Of a stretch of 64,000 nt of DNA, positions 9,968-18,304 are shown in pieces. Under the pieces are notes generated by a model that worked only from the letters and a program-made list of their open reading frames with translations, ran no database searches and was not told the DNA's origin. The stretch's first letter is position 1. Every line of letters begins with the position of its first letter. A program made the translations under genes and the position numbers. This stretch comes from Desulfopila inferna (GTDB lineage Bacteria; Desulfobacterota; Desulfobulbia; Desulfobulbales; Desulfocapsaceae), in contig NZ_JAFFQE010000003.1 of NCBI RefSeq assembly GCF_016919005.1, forward strand, positions 496,001 to 560,000, written 5' to 3'.

Positions 9968-9982
9968 GGGCTGCATTTTGCA
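9968..9982 (+). promoter_or_regulatory. Possible sigma-54 (-24/-12) promoter
   Basis: GGGCTGCATTTTGCA has the invariant GG-N10-GC spacing and a good TTGCA -12 element, but the -24 element departs from TGGCAC. It sits 41 bp before the small membrane-protein gene at 10024 and downstream of the palindrome at 9749, suggesting control by the divergent activator. Confidence 0.35.
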
Positions 9983-10023
9983 GGGTTCTGTAGTGAAAAT
10001 ATCAGTTCAGGGGGGGTATTAAA

Positions 10024-10206
10024 ATGTTTGGATTGACAGATGTAATCGTGAGTTTGTGGTTTCTTCCCATGGCCTTATTCATTATTCTTCCTCTGGTGAT
10101 GCTTTGCGGCTGGCTGGTATTCAAAACAGTCGCGCCCCGGAAGCTCAAGCACACCGCCCCGATAATGAAACAAGAAAGCCAGGAAGAATCAATACCAGGT
10201 GTTTAA
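10024..10206 (+). CDS. Small single-pass membrane protein, 60 aa
   Basis: Residues about 7-34 form one hydrophobic segment (FLPMALFIILPLVMLCGW). A short basic then acidic cytoplasmic tail follows (KTVAPRKLKHTAP, ESQEES). A purine-rich GGGGGG site lies about 6 nt upstream of the ATG. I do not recognise a family. It is divergent from the sigma-54 activator gene and may be its target, given the palindrome and candidate -24/-12 promoter between them. Its stop codon TAA is the first triplet of a dispersed repeat (10204-10280). Confidence 0.55.
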   Translation: MFGLTDVIVSLWFLPMALFIILPLVMLCGWLVFKTVAPRKLKHTAPIMKQESQEESIPGV

Positions 10207-10280
10207 CCCAGCTGAGTCTGGATGAGAACCTTTGGATTATTTTCTTGCAAAAAACAAGAAAAATATCTGTCAGGTACTAA
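10204..10280 (+). repeat. Dispersed hairpin repeat, copy A
   Basis: The sequence runs TAACCCAGCTG...CTGGAT.AGAACCTTT, then a hairpin (ATTTTCTTG / CAAGAAAAAT), then TCTGTcAGGTACTaA. Copy B at 59775-59856 shares both conserved flanks. The central stem differs in sequence between copies but remains self-complementary. Shorter copies of the first half occur at 52748 and, on the other strand, at 62178. Function unknown. Confidence 0.55.
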
Positions 10281-10382
10281 CATGTCCAATCAAAGACCTT
10301 CCTCGCACCTCCTTGAAGGTCATTAGAAAGGCGGCTCTTGCAGCAAGGTACGAGGAAGAGATTAAGGAGGAAATCACCCGTA

Positions 10383-10595
10383 ATGACAGTGATCAAGCCA
10401 TGCTATCGGGAATTACAGGGGATTAGAGCTCACTTTCGGCAGATTCAAAAAAACATCAACGTACGGGACGAAAAAAAATCTGCGGTTCTGCAGATTCTGC
10501 CGAGCAAGACAAAAAGCGAAGGCTCTCCAGCAGGCCAACGCCAGAACAAGGCAGATGGGCCAAAGCAGCCGGATCTGAAGGAAGCAGCTTCGTAG
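10383..10595 (+). CDS. Possible small basic protein, 70 aa
   Basis: The ATG is preceded by AAGGAGG with 12-nt spacing, longer than ideal. The product is basic and hydrophilic (MTVIKPCYRELQGIRAHF..., SKTKSEGSPAGQRQNKADG) with low complexity in its second half. It resembles no family I know. It converges on the ABC-F gene, leaving only 6 bp between them. It could be non-coding DNA; the ribosome-binding site is the only positive evidence. Confidence 0.3.
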   Translation: MTVIKPCYRELQGIRAHFRQIQKNINVRDEKKSAVLQILPSKTKSEGSPAGQRQNKADGPKQPDLKEAAS

Positions 10596-10601
10596 CCGGT
10601 A

Positions 10602-12218
10602 TCAATCTCTATACAGCTCACGCAGTTGCTGGACGCCGGAATCAACCAGGTAGTCATCATAGGGCATCATTTTATCGAGCACGCCTCCCGGCAGGATTTC
10701 TATGATCCTGTTGGCCACAGTGGCCATAAGTGCATGGTCATGGGAGGAAAACAATATAATTTCAGGAAATTCCCGCATGCCATTATTGAGGGCGGTGATG
10801 GATTCCAGGTCCAGATGGTTGGTCGGTTCATCGAAAATCAACGCATTGGCATCGCTCAACATCATTTTTGCCAGCAGGCAACGTACCTTTTCCCCACCTG
10901 AGAGTACGCTGGTTTTTTTCAGCGCCTCCTCTCCCGAAAAAAGCATCTTTCCCAAGAACCCTCTGGCAAAGCTTTCTCCTTCAGTGGGAGGGGTGTATTC
11001 GCCCAGCCAATCGACCAGCGTGGCATTTGATTGAAAAAAGGAGCTGTTTTCCTTGGGAAAGTAGGAAGTCGTCATGGTGAGCCCCCACCGGAAGGTACCG
11101 CTGTCCGGCTCGAGTTCGCCGGCCAGGATCTGAAACAGGGTGGTAATGGCCATGCTGTTGGTGCCGACGAAGCCGATCTTTTCGCCCTTATTTACCTCCA
11201 GCGAGAAATTATCCAGCACCCTGGTGCCGTCGATATCTTTGCTGATGCCGTCAATTTCGAGGATAACATCACCGCAGGGGCGGCCTGCCTTAAAGTGGAT
11301 AAACGGATATTTTCGTGATGAAACGGGCAAGTCGCCCATCTCGAGTTTATCGAGAAGCTTTTTTCGTGATGTTGCCTGTCTCGCCTTGGAGGCATTGGAG
11401 GAAAAACGGGCGATAAATTCCTTCAGATCCTTGGCCTTGGCATCCGCCTTGCGGCCCGCATCCTGACGCTGAATCTTGAGCAGTTCACTCGCCTGATACC
11501 AGAAATCATAATTGCCGACATAGATCCGGATCTGTCCATAATCTATATCCGCCATATGAGTACAGACCTGATTGAGGAAGTAGCGGTCATGCGAAACGAT
11601 TATAACCGTATTACGGAAACGCTCCAGAAAGCCTTCGAGCCAGATAATCGACTTCCTGTCCAGGTTATTGGTAGGCTCATCGAGGAGCAGAATATCAGGA
11701 TTGCCGAACAAGGCCTGGGCCAGCAATACCCGCACCTTTTCTCCGCCTTCGAGCTCTTTCATCTTCTTATCGCGCAGCTCTTCGCCAATACCAAGCCCAC
11801 TGAGCAGCACGGCGGCCTCGGACTCGATCTCATAGCCGTTCATCTCGGCAAATTCGGCCTCGAGTTCACCGCTGCGAATACCGTCTTCTTCGCTGAATTC
11901 GGTCTTGGCGTAGAGTGCCTCACGCTCAGCCATGACTTCATGCAAACGTGAATGAGCCATGAGCACTGTTTCGGCCACCGTCATTTCATCGAAGGCAAAC
12001 TGATCCTGATTGAGGACGGCGATACGCTGCCCGGCCCCGACAAAGACCTCACCGCTGTCCGCTTCGAGCTGACCCGCCAGGATTTTCAGAAAGGTCGACT
12101 TACCGGCCCCGTTGGCACCTATCAGTCCATAGCAGTTTCCGGGTGTGAATTTGATGTTAACATCTTTGAAAATGACGCGTTTGCCATAAGATAAAGCAAT
12201 ATTTGAAGCATGTATCAT
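10602..12218 (-). CDS. ABC-F family ATPase (YbiT-like), 538 aa
   Basis: Two ABC ATPase domains lie in one chain without membrane segments. The first has Walker A GANGAGKST, signature LEGGEKVR and Walker B DILLLDEPTNNLD. The second has LSGGEKVR and ALIFDEPTNHLD, with a more divergent P-loop (GTNSMAITT). A charged linker of about 80 residues between them is the P-site tRNA-interaction motif region of ABC-F proteins. Length and order match the YbiT group, which bind the ribosomal E site and act in translation rather than transport. It follows another ABC-F gene on the same strand after 80 bp, so the two may be co-transcribed. The degenerate second P-loop is normal in some ABC-F subgroups. Confidence 0.9.
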   Translation of the reverse strand: MIHASNIALSYGKRVIFKDVNIKFTPGNCYGLIGANGAGKSTFLKILAGQLEADSGEVFVGAGQRIAVLNQDQFAFDEMTVAETVLMAHSRLHEVMAEREALYAKTEFSEEDGIRSGELEAEFAEMNGYEIESEAAVLLSGLGIGEELRDKKMKELEGGEKVRVLLAQALFGNPDILLLDEPTNNLDRKSIIWLEGFLERFRNTVIIVSHDRYFLNQVCTHMADIDYGQIRIYVGNYDFWYQASELLKIQRQDAGRKADAKAKDLKEFIARFSSNASKARQATSRKKLLDKLEMGDLPVSSRKYPFIHFKAGRPCGDVILEIDGISKDIDGTRVLDNFSLEVNKGEKIGFVGTNSMAITTLFQILAGELEPDSGTFRWGLTMTTSYFPKENSSFFQSNATLVDWLGEYTPPTEGESFARGFLGKMLFSGEEALKKTSVLSGGEKVRCLLAKMMLSDANALIFDEPTNHLDLESITALNNGMREFPEIILFSSHDHALMATVANRIIEILPGGVLDKMMPYDDYLVDSGVQQLRELYRD

Positions 12219-12298
12219 AAATATCCCAATAAAAAATGCCGATCCGGGTGGATATTCCCGGCGGCAGTGGAAAAGAGGAGCCGAATCGGCGTCTCCGG

Positions 12299-13927
12299 TT
12301 AATTTAAATTGGTGCTTGTCCCGCGAAGGTAGTAATCGTAATCACCTTCATAAATATGCATCGCACCATGATCTATTTCAAACACCCGATTGATCAGGGA
12401 ACGCAGAAAATGACGGTCATGACATACCAGCAGGACTGTACCTTCGAAATTCCGCAAGGCTTCCAGCAGCACCTCCCTCGAGAGAATATCGAGGTGGTTG
12501 GTCGGCTCGTCGAGCACCAGAAAGTTAAGAGGCCGGGCCAGCAGCTTGGCAAGCACCACCCTGCTCTTCTCGCCGCCGGAGAGGTTGGCAATGCGTTTGT
12601 CGACATCATCCCCCTGGAAGAGAAAGGCGGCAAGGAGGTTGCGGATGGTTCCGATATTCTCAAGCGGCAGGACTTCGCGAACTGCATCGAATACTGTATG
12701 CTCGGGATTAAGAATGTCCATGGCATGCTGGCTGAAATATCCCAGGGCCACCCCTGTTCCCAAGACTGCTTCACCCTCCGTAGGTTCTGCCTGATCGGCT
12801 ATGATTTTCAGCAGAGTCGATTTGCCGGCACCGTTAACGCCGACCAGGGCGATTTTTTCCAGCCGTCTGATCGTCCCCGAAAGCCCGCTGAATACGTGTT
12901 TGATTTCGCCGTCGACCGTCTGCCATTGTTTCCCGAGGTTGCGCAGATGCAGGACATCATCGCCGCTGCGAGGCGGTATGGGAAATTTGAACTTCATCAT
13001 TTTCTGTTCGGGCGGCAGCTCGATTCGCTCGATTTTTTCCAGCTTCTTGATGCGGGACTGTACCTGGGCTGCATGTGAGACTCTGGCGGCGAATCTGGCG
13101 ATAAATTCCTCTTCCTTGGCCAGCATCTCCTGCTGGCGGCGGTAGCTTGCCGACAGCTGTTCCCGGCGAATCTCGCGCTCCCGCAGGTAAAAATCGTAAT
13201 CACCGTTATAGGTTGTGGCTTGACCATTGGCGATTTCAATGATCCGGGAAACCATTCGGTTCATAAAATCCCGGTCATGGCAGGTCATCAGCAGAGCCCC
13301 TTTGTAGTCGTTGCTCAGCCATTCTTCAAGCCAGAGAATAGATTCGATATCGAGATGATTAGTGGGCTCGTCGAGCAGCAGGACATCTGGATTTACCGTC
13401 AGGATCCGGGCCAGCGCGATCCGCATTTTCCAGCCGCCGCTGAAGGTTTCCACCGGCAAAGAGAATTCTTCTTCCGCAAAACCGAGGCCGCTGAGCACCG
13501 CCTTGGCCCTGGAGTCGAGATCGTAACCGCCGCGATGCTCAAAAATCTCGGTGATGGTGCCGTAACGCTCCAGCAGCTCGGCCAGGGCATCATCATCAAG
13601 AGGCAGGCTCATCTGCGCCTCCATCTCGCGCATATGCTGTCCGAGCTCGACAATCTCTCCTGCAGCGGACATAACTTCCTCAAGCACCGAACACCCCGTC
13701 ATCTCAGCGACATCTTGAGAAAAATAACCGATAACGGTGTTTTTGGAACAGGCTATCTCTCCCTTGTCTGCTATTTCTTCGCCGGTAATCAGGCGGAAAA
13801 CCGTGGTTTTGCCGGCGCCGTTCGGACCGACGAGCCCGATGCGTGTCCGTGGCAGGATCTGCAGGGACGCGTTCCTGAAGAGGATCTGGGCACCGTATTG
13901 TTTATAAATTCCATTCAAATGTATCAT
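12299..13927 (-). CDS. ABC-F family ATPase (Uup/YheS-like), 542 aa
   Basis: It has tandem ATPase domains with Walker A GPNGAGKTT and GVNGAGKST, signatures FSGGWKMR and LSGGEKSR, and Walker B DVLLLDEPTNHLD and FLVLDEPTNHLD, separated by a charged coiled-coil linker (residues about 230-300). There are no membrane spans. The frame stays open for 48 codons upstream, but homologues start at MIHLNGIYKQYGAQ, so I place the start at 13927. It lacks the long C-terminal coiled coil of Uup and YheS. ABC-F proteins act on ribosomes, in translation-factor or antibiotic-protection roles. Upstream of the second ABC-F gene in the same direction. Confidence 0.9.
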   Translation of the reverse strand: MIHLNGIYKQYGAQILFRNASLQILPRTRIGLVGPNGAGKTTVFRLITGEEIADKGEIACSKNTVIGYFSQDVAEMTGCSVLEEVMSAAGEIVELGQHMREMEAQMSLPLDDDALAELLERYGTITEIFEHRGGYDLDSRAKAVLSGLGFAEEEFSLPVETFSGGWKMRIALARILTVNPDVLLLDEPTNHLDIESILWLEEWLSNDYKGALLMTCHDRDFMNRMVSRIIEIANGQATTYNGDYDFYLREREIRREQLSASYRRQQEMLAKEEEFIARFAARVSHAAQVQSRIKKLEKIERIELPPEQKMMKFKFPIPPRSGDDVLHLRNLGKQWQTVDGEIKHVFSGLSGTIRRLEKIALVGVNGAGKSTLLKIIADQAEPTEGEAVLGTGVALGYFSQHAMDILNPEHTVFDAVREVLPLENIGTIRNLLAAFLFQGDDVDKRIANLSGGEKSRVVLAKLLARPLNFLVLDEPTNHLDILSREVLLEALRNFEGTVLLVCHDRHFLRSLINRVFEIDHGAMHIYEGDYDYYLRGTSTNLN

Positions 13928-14230
13928 GATACCAGCAGCTTTATCACTCAAAAACAATATCTTCATTTGCTGCAAGCAACAATTATGAAGGCACTTTTCC
14001 TGTTCTTCCGTCAGGAAAAAATGGTGCCGAGGGTACCATAGGGAACTAGGGTATGCAAGGATATTCGTCAAACATTATCTTGCCGGATCTGTGTGAAAAT
14101 AGCTGCTTTGGAAGGACAATGAAGGGCTGCAACGCTATAACCTCTGTGAAAGTCTGATCATTACTTCCGAGGACATAACCAGGAGAACAGCAACATTGAA
14201 AATGATCCTGATTACTTATTGCCAGTCGCG

Positions 14231-15109
14231 TTAATAAAAGGACAGCACGGCTTCTGCAAAATCATTTGGATTTTCCTGCGGCACATTGTGTCCTGCCGAT
14301 GGCAGTATTCTACGCTCATATGTATTTGTAAAAAACTGCCCGTGGTTTGCAGAGGCTTCAACGGCTATGACGCCGTCGGCTTCGCCGTGGAGCACAATTG
14401 CGGGCACCGGGATTTGTGGCTGATGTGTTAATTGCCGCTCCGTCTTTTCCAGCGCCGGATCTCCGTCCGCCAATCCGAAACGGTGCCGGTAGGAATGAAT
14501 GACCACTTCGACAAAATCGGGATTGTGGAATGAGTCAGCCGTTTGTTGATATACATTTTCACTGAAATGCCAGTGCGGAGACCAGAGCCGCCAGAGCAGT
14601 CGGCAGAATTCATAGCGGTTCCGCTCAAGTCCTGCACGTCCGCGTTCACCATGAAAATAATACTGGTACCAGTATCGATACTCATTTTCCGGGGGCTCGG
14701 GATGCACGGAATCCGGTATATTATGGATATTGTAACCGCAACACGATACCAGTCCCTTGACCCGCTCGGGTCGTAGAGCGGCGACTATACAGGCTGCCCG
14801 GCCGCCCCAGTCATAGCCTGCCAGTGTAGCCTGTCCGATCGACAGCACATCCATCAACGCAAGCAGGTCATGAGCAAGGGCCGCCTGCTGTCCTGAACGC
14901 GGTGTGTCTTTATTTACAAAGCGTGTTTGGCCGAAGCCACGCAGATACGGAGTGATGACACGGCAACCTTGGGAAACCAAAAGAGGCACCACCGCATCAT
15001 ATGCATGAATATCATAAGGAAAACCATGGAGAAGTAATACCGGCTTCCCTTTCGGATCGCCTTCTTCCCGATAAGCGATGTTCAGCACTCCCGCCTGTAT
15101 ATGCTTCAT
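14231..15109 (-). CDS. Alpha/beta hydrolase, epoxide hydrolase-like
   Basis: A canonical alpha/beta-hydrolase fold is indicated by the oxyanion motif HGFP (residues 29-32), the nucleophile elbow GYDWGGR with Asp100 as nucleophile, and a late histidine in SAGHNVPQENP near the C-terminus. An aspartate nucleophile rather than serine points to the epoxide hydrolase / haloalkane dehalogenase branch. The cap region (about 140-220) is rich in Trp and Tyr. Cytosolic, single gene on the minus strand; substrate unknown. The small zinc-ribbon gene lies 47 bp upstream and may share its transcript. Confidence 0.8.
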   Translation of the reverse strand: MKHIQAGVLNIAYREEGDPKGKPVLLLHGFPYDIHAYDAVVPLLVSQGCRVITPYLRGFGQTRFVNKDTPRSGQQAALAHDLLALMDVLSIGQATLAGYDWGGRAACIVAALRPERVKGLVSCCGYNIHNIPDSVHPEPPENEYRYWYQYYFHGERGRAGLERNRYEFCRLLWRLWSPHWHFSENVYQQTADSFHNPDFVEVVIHSYRHRFGLADGDPALEKTERQLTHQPQIPVPAIVLHGEADGVIAVEASANHGQFFTNTYERRILPSAGHNVPQENPNDFAEAVLSFY

Positions 15110-15156
15110 TATAATGCTCCATAATTAAGATATGGCGCGCCCTGTCGAAGCTACTG

Positions 15157-15447
15157 CTATCGGTGGAGCCGCCAAAGGCGGAATCGATTGATCACATTCC
15201 AGAGGAATCCTGCACAAACAATGAGTAAAGGAATTATGGAGGGACTCTGCTGATCTATGCCGATAAAACCCACGATTCCCCAGATAAGCCCAAGTGCGAT
15301 CAGCCCCATCGATAAAATCGACTGCAGCTGTATTTTTCCTTCCGGCCTTGTTAGAGTTTTTTGCCTGAGAGGATAGCCGCATTGAGGGCAAGACAAAGCC
15401 AGATCCGAGACTTCCCTGTTGCATTCCCTGCATTTAATGAGTGCCAT
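15157..15447 (-). CDS. Zinc-ribbon membrane protein, 96 aa
   Basis: An N-terminal zinc ribbon, CRECNREVSDLALSCPQCGYP (C-x2-C...C-x2-C), is followed by a linker and two hydrophobic segments (about residues 47-66 and 72-87). AAGGAG lies about 10 nt before the ATG. Proteins of this layout are common and mostly uncharacterised; a regulatory or scaffolding role at the cytoplasmic membrane is a guess. Possibly in one unit with the alpha/beta hydrolase downstream. Confidence 0.75.
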   Translation of the reverse strand: MALIKCRECNREVSDLALSCPQCGYPLRQKTLTRPEGKIQLQSILSMGLIALGLIWGIVGFIGIDQQSPSIIPLLIVCAGFLWNVINRFRLWRLHR

Positions 15448-15697
15448 ATATTTTTCTCTCCTTGAGCTGTCGGATTTTCATTTAACATTAGCAGCCCGAA
15501 CCTCCATTATCTGTTTACTCTCCAGACACCAGGCTGAGCGTAATCACACCATTATACTCTAATCGCCCAAATGATCATAATCTGTAATTCCGAAATCCCG
15601 GAAATATCCAGCGCTACAGGCATCCACTCCCCTCCTTTATGGCAAGAGAATAAGACATGAAATCAAATCATTGACCTTTTCCAATTAGACGCTTACT

Positions 15698-15713
15698 GGC
15701 ATGGTAATTGCTA
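15698..15713 (+). promoter_or_regulatory. Sigma-54 (-24/-12) promoter
   Basis: TGGCATG-GTAA-TTGCT matches the RpoN consensus TGGCACG-N4-TTGCW at all but one position with exact spacing. It lies about 115 bp before the PRC-barrel gene in a 379-bp intergenic stretch (15448-15826) with no other feature I can support. A nearly identical site precedes the exported-protein gene at 21835. Confidence 0.75.
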
Positions 15714-15826
15714 TTTAAAGCGTAAGAGTTATAATCAGGCACAAAGCGGATGGTCTCCTGTTCCGCTTTAGAGTAGGACAGGAGAACGGTAACGTACAAG
15801 CAACTCATCCATCAAGGAGGAAAACC

Positions 15827-16339
15827 ATGAAAACGTTAACAACCGCCTTTGTCACAATTGTGGCAGCGCTGGTATTAGTAGGTCAACCCTATGCAGCCGA
15901 CGATAAAATGACCTCCGATGCAACTCAGCAGGCAGGCGCAGTCCAGGCACTGTCTGTCGAGGATCTTAAGGACATGGAGGTCGTCTCGCAAAATGGAGAA
16001 GAGATTGGTACAATCAGAGACGTCAAGATCGATATACAGTCAGGTAGAATACAATATGTCACTGTTTCCCGGGGAGGTGGTTTTCTTGGTTTTGGAGGCC
16101 GAACCTTCGCCGCCCCACTCGCGGTATTTCAGATAGACGATCAACAGGCTATTCTCATGGTTGATGAGAGCAGGCTTGAGAACGCTCCCAGACAGGCAGA
16201 TGTTTCGGATGAAAACTTCGAAAGCGAACTGCAAAGCCATTATGGTCTGGCTCCGGCGTGGCGCCAGGATACTCAAACCGAGACCGACTCCGACACCACA
16301 CAATCGACAGAACCGGATCAAGGTGAGGCCGCTCCCTGA
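15827..16339 (+). CDS. Exported PRC-barrel domain protein, 170 aa
   Basis: A cleavable signal peptide (MKTLTTAFVTIVAALVLVG...YAAD, residues 1-24) is followed by a PRC-barrel domain at about 42-115 (VEDLKDMEVVSQNGEEIGTI, the conserved G-x-x-I-G-x-I pattern). An acidic, Thr/Gln/Asp-rich C-terminal tail lacks a membrane segment. AAGGAGG precedes the ATG. PRC-barrel proteins bind varied partners in RNA processing, photosynthesis and stress responses; exported ones are uncharacterised. The strong sigma-54 promoter upstream predicts RpoN-dependent induction. Transcription ends at the intrinsic terminator at 16481. Confidence 0.85.
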   Translation: MKTLTTAFVTIVAALVLVGQPYAADDKMTSDATQQAGAVQALSVEDLKDMEVVSQNGEEIGTIRDVKIDIQSGRIQYVTVSRGGGFLGFGGRTFAAPLAVFQIDDQQAILMVDESRLENAPRQADVSDENFESELQSHYGLAPAWRQDTQTETDSDTTQSTEPDQGEAAP

Positions 16340-16480
16340 ACCAATATGGATTCCCAGGACAATTATAGATCCTTGTAAATTCATAGAGAAGGGAAAAAAG
16401 GACGGATTATTATGATCCGTTCCATTGAAATCGGCGGTGTCTCTTTAAAAGGCACTGCCGTAATCTTTCATTTCTGCCCA

Positions 16481-16514
16481 AAAAGGGTGCTGTTGGCGCA
16501 CCCTTTTTTTTTTT
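16481..16514 (+). terminator. Rho-independent terminator
   Basis: The stem AAAAGGGTGC / GCACCCTTTT has a 7-nt loop, followed on the plus strand by an uninterrupted T run. Nine G residues follow at once (16515-16523). It sits between the PRC-barrel gene and the convergent Usp gene and may act both ways, although the A run on the other side is shorter. Confidence 0.85.
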
Positions 16515-16612
16515 GGGGGGGGGTAGAGCGACGGATGATGATCTCCTATAAATCACCGAAGCCGCCAAGATGGACGAAGATCGATTCCCATAATCCTGAT
16601 GCACTACCACCA

Positions 16613-17101
16613 CTATTCAATAACCATAACGGCACAATTTTCTGCGCGGTGAAGTATTTTACTGGAAGTGGAGCCGAAGATGAATTCCTCATTGTGAGTA
16701 ATCCCTCTCCTGCCGACCACCACCATGTTGCATTGCAACCGCACCTGTTCCTCCAGAATCGCATCGGCGATGGAGCGGCACCAGCGTACACAAAGCCTGG
16801 TTTGAAGACGGTGTTCATCAAAACCGGCATCAAGGAAAATTTCCCGGTAACCGGCGAGAGCCTTTTCCATGAATTGACGCCTCTCGTCAAGCCACTTGGC
16901 TCTTTCCTCTGCGGTGGCAAAATAATCCTCGGAAGGCTCCGGGATGATGGAAAGAATCGTGACAAAGAGTCTTTTATCCTCTCCAAAGAAATTCGCCAGA
17001 TACGAAACAGCCCTTTTTGAATTCTCGGACTCATCCACCGCGGCCAGAATATGCCTTTCGGCCTTCCGAAAGTCCTTCTCCTCAGACGTCTGTTTGCTCA
17101 T
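16613..17101 (-). CDS. Universal stress protein (UspA family), 162 aa
   Basis: A single Usp domain: RHILAAVDESENSKRAV at the N-terminus carries the nucleotide-binding Asp, and MVVVGRRGITHNEEFIFGSTSSKILHRAENCAVMVI at the C-terminus has the G-x2-G-x9-G-[ST]-type ATP-binding pattern in modified form. Cytosolic. It starts 34 nt after the stop of a kinase-like gene on the same strand, so a two-gene operon is likely. Usp proteins modulate stress tolerance through nucleotide binding; the partner kinase suggests a signalling role. Confidence 0.88.
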   Translation of the reverse strand: MSKQTSEEKDFRKAERHILAAVDESENSKRAVSYLANFFGEDKRLFVTILSIIPEPSEDYFATAEERAKWLDERRQFMEKALAGYREIFLDAGFDEHRLQTRLCVRWCRSIADAILEEQVRLQCNMVVVGRRGITHNEEFIFGSTSSKILHRAENCAVMVIE

Positions 17102-17135
17102 AAACTTCCTCCACCCTTCTCGGAATGTTTTTCTT

Positions 17136-18128
17136 TTACGACTTCCCGGTGATTACAGCCACATCACTTTTGGCTGTCTTCAGATCATCCAGCATCTGTC
17201 CGGTATTTTCATAAAATATTGAGGCTCCCCATGAAAAATGCAGCAGTACGCGGTTCAATGATTCCGGAATATAAGGAAATATTTTTTTAAGGTTGGCCAC
17301 CCTGTTTTTGAACGAAATATTTAGATCCTCTCCCCATAGAGTATCAAAGAGGTTGCGCCGGGTTGCATAGAGTTCGGGAACCAGCACGTCCCCTTTGCCG
17401 ACAAGGAAGATGAGGATATTGCCCAGCCCCTGCAGATCCAAGCCGAACATTGACTCGCCATGCCTGTAGTTATAGTCAAAATCAATCCAACGGTAGGTCT
17501 GCCGCTGTCTGTCCCAGAGGATATGATCACGGCGGATATCACCATGTTTTTCCTCATTATCATGGAGAAATTTTATGGCCTCTGCCATTTCGATATAGGT
17601 GTCCAAAACCCCTGGAAAATAATTATAGAAATAATCTTCATGGTTATCGCCGTAATCGACGATTATCTTGTCAATGCGGTTCCCCTGGATGTAATCGAGA
17701 ATACGAATGACATTTCCGGCACTATCCCGGACCCAGCTGCCATGCATAAAATTCTCATGATCCGCCACAAGATCGAGAATGCGTGCTTCCTTTATTGGGC
17801 TCCTGAAACACTCGATGGTAACTCCACCGACTGTGGTCTCAAATCGTTCATGAAAAACGAGTTTCAGAATTTTGGTTGATCCATCCGCTATATCGACGGC
17901 GCGCCGGACCCAGTATTTGGGCTCATCGTCGAGGCCGAAACGCCCTTCTCTTTCATACCCTTTAACCCAGAAATGTCTCCCTTCGAGAGTAATTACATCA
18001 TCATAGCAGACATCGAAAAACTCGCTGGTATCCTGGATGATTTTAAAGCTGTGCGGAACACGGTGAGAACCGAAGCGATTGCCGAGAAGCTCACGCATGG
18101 AATTATCAGAAAAGGTATCTGCGGACAT
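17136..18128 (-). CDS. Protein-kinase-like / phosphotransferase-fold protein
   Basis: A 330-aa protein with a kinase-fold signature: HGDIRRDHILWD (residues about 195-206) in the catalytic-loop position, where the usual Asn is His, and WIDFDYNY (about 214-221) in place of DFG. An N-terminal lobe has ILKLVFHERFE as the likely ATP-anchoring Lys strand. Aminoglycoside phosphotransferase and lipopolysaccharide kinases share this layout, so a small-molecule substrate is as likely as a protein. GGAGG precedes the ATG. It is followed after 34 nt by a Usp gene. The HxD catalytic Asp is kept, but the changed metal-binding Asn makes activity uncertain. Confidence 0.7.
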   Translation of the reverse strand: MSADTFSDNSMRELLGNRFGSHRVPHSFKIIQDTSEFFDVCYDDVITLEGRHFWVKGYEREGRFGLDDEPKYWVRRAVDIADGSTKILKLVFHERFETTVGGVTIECFRSPIKEARILDLVADHENFMHGSWVRDSAGNVIRILDYIQGNRIDKIIVDYGDNHEDYFYNYFPGVLDTYIEMAEAIKFLHDNEEKHGDIRRDHILWDRQRQTYRWIDFDYNYRHGESMFGLDLQGLGNILIFLVGKGDVLVPELYATRRNLFDTLWGEDLNISFKNRVANLKKIFPYIPESLNRVLLHFSWGASIFYENTGQMLDDLKTAKSDVAVITGKS

Positions 18129-18240
18129 TTTTCAATTTCCTCCCATACCTCTAACAGTAGATCTTTTTAGATATTTCTCAATATGTCTTCTTCTCTTTGT
18201 TAGTGCTGCGACCAGATCTAGGATCCGGAAAAACAGATAC

Positions 18241-18297
18241 AGAATCTCGTGGAAAAAGCTCGATATACCAGGCGTATTCTCGAGCTTTTTAGATTCT
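18241..18297. terminator. Bidirectional terminator-like hairpin
   Basis: AAAAAGCTCGA (18253-18263) pairs with TCGAGCTTTTT (18280-18290), and the outer arms AGAATCT (18241-18247) and AGATTCT (18291-18297) also pair. It sits just beyond the 3' end of the potassium-channel gene, whose transcript enters it with a T run; on the other strand the same applies. Confidence 0.7.
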
Positions 18298-18304
18298 AAA
18301 AAAA

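Noticed and set aside
16546-17034. Long minus-strand frame in another register across the Usp gene
   Set aside because: It is a shadow of the Usp gene, which has clear motifs and a proper start.
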